From Eucalyptus grandis (lineage: Eukaryota; Streptophyta; Magnoliopsida; Myrtales; Myrtaceae), in the NCBI RefSeq assembly GCF_016545825.1, contig NC_052612.1:4526001-4590000 (forward strand): a DNA stretch of 64,000 bases. The letters run 5' to 3'. Below are positions 59,164-64,000 of this stretch, in pieces. The position numbers and the translations under genes are program-made. How positions within the stretch are numbered: the stretch's first letter is position 1; each line of letters opens with the position of its first letter. The notes beneath the pieces are model-generated. The model had not been told where the DNA came from and did not search any database. It saw only the letters and a program-made list of their open reading frames with translations.

Positions 59164-60041
59164 GAAAATATTGGGTGGTCCAAGGACTGCACGGCAGTGT
59201 GGTTCCAAGCCACTCAAAAAGCGACATGTGAAGGTGCAGCGAACGAACTTTCGCACAAAAAAATGATTTTCCTTATCTTAATAACCTGACGCTAGCCCTG
59301 CGCCCTCTCTGTGCTCTCTTCCTTCTGCTCTGCAAACATTTATTTCTTCCTCTTATATTCTCTCCTTCTTTGAAGAAGGAAGAAGAAACGCAAACCCACT
59401 TCCGAATTTTGAATCTTTGCCAGATTTTGCCACTCGTGCAGCAGCGTTACTTGGCGTTCGTGAAGCGACCGTCCCCTGTCATCACCGACGAAGCACATTA
59501 AGACTGCCCCTCGTGCAGTGACGCGGGATGGTAAAGCCGAACGGGGCAGGGATCCTGAAAGGGAGTGAGGCAGAGGCAGAGGCCGAGGCCGAGGGGCATG
59601 CGATCGCCCTCGACAAGAGCTACGGGTTCTCGAAGTTCTTCGGGAGCATGTACTAGCTTGGGGACGAGGTTGAGACTTGGGAGAATGCAATTTGATTATA
59701 CTTTCTATTCAAGGTCCAAGATGGCTCGATTTTGGTAAAACCGTCTTGGATGTCACACCAATGATGGCATCCTTTTTTATTCACTCCTGAGATCCAAAGC
59801 ATTCAATAAGGGCGCTGCGGGCGCGTCGGGGAGAGCGAGCAGGGGAGAGGGCATGTGGCACGAGAGAGGGAGAGAGTGGAGAGAGGGCTAGTGTATGCAG
59901 CCTAGCTGACAAAGAAAGATTTTTTTTTTTTTTTGGTGCAAAAATTCGAGGGTTGACTTGGAACCACGTTGGCTCCACATGTTGCATTTTGAGTGGGTCG
60001 GAACCACGTTGATTCGGAGTCCCGGATCACCCGATATTTTC
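59164..60041. mobile_element. Inverted-repeat-bounded segment, possible Pack-MULE-like element
   Basis: GAAAATATTGGGTGGTCC (59164) is matched by the complement of the right end, GAAAATATCGGGTGATCC (60041-60024). The similarity continues inward through GTGGTTCC, CCACTCAAAA and ACATGTG for roughly 90 bp. The inside is GC-rich in part (59520-59660 and 59810-59890) and includes a short reading frame. A perfect target duplication is not evident (CCTCTCATC at 59150 and CCTCTCACC at 60042 are 8/9). The class is inferred from long imperfect terminal repeats. Confidence 0.5.
59528..59656 (+). CDS. Short GC-rich reading frame inside the inverted-repeat segment
   Basis: ATG at 59528 opens a 42-residue frame starting MVKPNGAGILKG, followed by four Glu-Ala pairs, then ALDKSYGFSKFFGSMY and a TAG. 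Reading through the stop the frame continues LGDEVETWENAI. It looks like the first exon or a captured piece of a larger gene, because codon choice is GC-rich and the region lies within inverted repeats. I do not recognise the parent gene and cannot show that it is translated. Confidence 0.3.
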   Translation: MVKPNGAGILKGSEAEAEAEAEGHAIALDKSYGFSKFFGSMY

Positions 60042-61471
<1,430 letters not shown>

Positions 61472-62088
61472 ATAAAAAGTTGCGATTAACTTCTTCCACC
61501 GGAACCTACCCATGTGGTGGTCCCATAAGTAGCCACATATGAGAGATCTAGATAAATTTTTATATGAGCGGAGCATATATATATTGAATTTAATTTGGAG
61601 CATCTAACACGGTTCTCATGCAACTTGTATCAATCCTAGCAGTTCGTATCGAGTCTAGTATACATTGGGTTTCTCAATATTTTATCAAAAATCGCAAATT
61701 TGATCACTAGATGGAATTCATTACACTTTTTAACAAAGAAAATTCTCGATTACTCCCTAGAAAAGGTTTAGCAATTCACCGCACTTCATAATAAAAGGTG
61801 CTGCATTTATAATGTAATATGACATCAAAGATGATATTGTTTAAGCCCCAAAACAACACCTTTACTAACCAAATTAACGAAATATAACACATTTAAGAAA
61901 TAATATCTAGTATAATGTTTAGAGGTTATTTAAATGTGTCTCGTTAAACATGTATAGTTGAGAAAAGTAGCATGTTAATTTATTTAATTAGAGTGACATA
62001 AATGAATTTAAGAGTTGATCTGCAAAGATACACATTTATTATTCATCCGTACATTGAAACCGACCACGATTGAGCTCCGACAACATGA
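61472..62088. other. Spacer downstream of the UGT relic
   Basis: No gene recognised. It would have contained the 3' flank of the glucosyltransferase gene. Confidence 0.4.
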
Positions 62089-63051
62089 TCATTTAAAAGA
62101 CAATATGTGACTGATCAAAGCATCCAATGCTTGGTATGAAGGGCCGCCTTGTCGCACGGAGATACTGGCCTTCTCCTTCAAAACCAATGCCCTCTCTCTT
62201 ATTTCTGCTCCTTCTCTCTCCGCCAGCAGCCTCTTGATGGACCTTGCAATGTTCTCTCTCAAGCCCGCCATTCAAGTGCACTCCAATTCTCCAAACATCG
62301 CTCACATACCTTGCATTCACTCCTTGATCAGCAAAACGAGGCATGCACAACATTGGCACTCCTTCACTTATGCTTTCCAAAGTTGAGTTCCAACCGCTGT
62401 GGGTCCAAAATGCTCCGACAGCAGGATGAGCCAACACTTCCTTCTGGGGTGCCCATTTCACTATCTTCCCTCTCCTTCCAATGCCTTGAGAAAGTGGCTC
62501 GGTGACTTCTCTAGCCACTCCGGATCGTGGACTGACCTGGGCCGGACCACCCATAAAAAGGGCTTCTCTGAGTCAGCTAGGCCTAACGCAATCTCCAACA
62601 TTTCTGCCTCGCTCATGGCCGCGAGGCTCCCAAAGCTCACGTAGATCACAGACTTGGGCGGCTGTTTGTCTAGCCAGGAGATGCAGTCCGTGTCCTCTGC
62701 TTGTGAGCTGCTCGAAGGAGATATCACGCAGAATCTGTGAGATGGACCGATCGGAAAAAAAGGAACTGACAAAACTTCCCGGAGAGACGCGAGATCAGAG
62801 TGCTCAAGCTCTTCGAATGTGTTGATGATGACGCCAGAAGAGTCCTTGATTACTGCGATCAGGTTATCCAAAATTCGGAACATTACCTCCGGTTTCTGTG
62901 GATCGACTGCCGGGATGTCTTTAACTAGTAAGGGCGGAAACTCCTTCACTGCCTCTTCGGATCGGGAACCTGATACACTCCGTACGAGAAACTTTACTTT
63001 ATGAGAAAAAGGCATTCCCTTGGCAAGGAAAATATCTAAAGGAGCAAGCAA
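62089..63051 (-). pseudogene. UGT76-like UDP-glucosyltransferase, truncated and frameshifted
   Basis: The C-terminal two thirds of a plant family-1 glycosyltransferase, which moves glucose from UDP-glucose to small molecules in the cytosol. Seen in order: FPPLLVKDIPAVD, SSGVIINTFEELEHSDLASL, FPIGPSHRF, CISWLDKQPPKSVIYVSFGS, and the PSPG sugar-donor box ([31 protein letters not shown], ending in ADQ). The tail [19 protein letters not shown] is typical of the UGT76 group. The frame shifts near 62520 just before the PSPG box and again near 62262. The first ~170 residues with the catalytic His are missing. Intact members are about 450 residues. Confidence 0.88.
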
Positions 63052-64000
63052 TACATGGATCTTGACATCCAGACATGCCTATATGATTTCATCCAGAAAA
63101 CTACTGCCATACACATGCATCGCACGGATTTGTATGATCTACACCTATAATTATTTTCCAATAAAACCAGTAAATTTTCCTGTGAAAAGCTTTATTAAAT
63201 TGTTACATTCGGCATAAGAAATAAAGCACCAGACAGATCCTTCCAATCGTGTACATTGCTGGAGCGCCGGATGATAGGGGTCAGTTGCCATAGGTCTTCA
63301 TTGGGGTTTAAAGGCCCTTGGGCAAATGCAGGTACTATATGGCAATATTTTTAGAGAGCTTTGGGGAGACGCAATTGCATCTCCAAAGCCCTCTGAGTCC
63401 CTTAACCCTAGGAAAATCTGTAGGAGCTTTGAGCTTTGGTATTTTGGAATGCTGATGCACTTTTTTCTTCCAATTTTGGCCAAAATTTTCTTTCAAAATT
63501 CGAAGATGTCCTCACTCTTTTCCATTGCTTGATGTTACCGGTGATGCCATAACTAACCGCTGACGAACCCTTGCCAAGGGTCACCAAAGGCAATAACAGC
63601 TGGTGCTAATCCTGGCTCGCCGATGGCCTAAACTCTTTGCCAAGATCGATGAAATGTCGTGTTCAATTTTATGTTGTTTGTGTGATTTTTTTCTCAAATA
63701 CCATTTGAACCAAAATTATTTCGTAGTGTACTTTTAAATTACACTTGACCAAACAAAATTTGTATTTCGAAGAATACCATTTAACCAGCCATCTTTGCAT
63801 TTTCCCAAAGGTCTTCCTTAAGAGCCCAACCAAATGCAATATGAGGACCCTGAAGTCTTAATGAGTAATTTAGTAATTATTCTGAAACTTGATATAGCAA
63901 CGCGCTGGGGAACATTGCTAGTTTTCTTATGATTCATGATCACCAACTTGTGCTGAAAGAACATATGGTTAAGCAATCAACAATGCGATAATGATTTAGT
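63052..64000. other. Region upstream of the UGT relic
   Basis: The N-terminal exon of the glucosyltransferase was not recognised here, and the FLAKGMPF end of the homology is not preceded by the usual LREKGYLP-type text. Short frames near 63298-63593 have no domain. Confidence 0.4.

Overview
This window is nuclear DNA of a flowering plant, most likely a woody eudicot; the species is not determined. The evidence is the gene families (DUF4220/DUF594 membrane proteins, a UGT76-like glucosyltransferase, a nucleoside hydrolase with GT-AG introns), plant Copia and L1-type retroelements with tRNA-iMet primer sites, a TRIM, long solo LTRs, a MITE, and AT-rich spacers full of microsatellites. No prokaryotic gene organisation is present.

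Layout. 1-13463: a tail-to-tail inverted duplication of a DUF4220/DUF594 gene. Copy A (cut by the window edge) is open throughout its visible part; copy B is frameshifted. The left arm was later invaded by a 285-bp TRIM and a ~5.5-kb L1-type LINE, and the right arm still shows the LINE-free site. 14931-22425: a complete Copia element on the minus strand (TSD GAAAC) with a GC-rich leader rich in TGACGTCA and CACGTG motifs. 23673-29660: diverged repeats of ~0.8 kb, one interrupted by a 3.9-kb solo LTR (TSD CTTTT). 29690-37197: repeated promoter-like modules, nucleoside hydrolase fragments, a truncated DUF4220 copy (C) and a nearly full-length copy (D) with one premature stop. 38056-38656: a MITE with an 8-bp TSD. 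39424-44783: a Copia element on the plus strand (TSD TGAAT). 47180-48430: another DUF4220 relic (E). 49347-51368: a decayed uridine/inosine nucleoside hydrolase gene. 52253-54906: a second solo LTR (TSD GTGGA). 58719-58941: a short LINE tail with a 19-bp TSD. 59164-60041: an inverted-repeat-bounded segment holding a short GC-rich reading frame. 62089-63051: a UGT76-like pseudogene.

Overall this is a birth-and-death gene cluster of a poorly characterised plant membrane-protein family, being broken up by transposons. Of five DUF4220 loci only A shows no damage in its visible part. I found no clearly new multi-gene system. The most unusual items are the transcription-factor-motif array in the Copia leader, the in-frame 243-codon insertion inside the LINE RNase H region, the two related solo LTRs with internal subrepeats, and the inverted-repeat segment near 59-60 kb.
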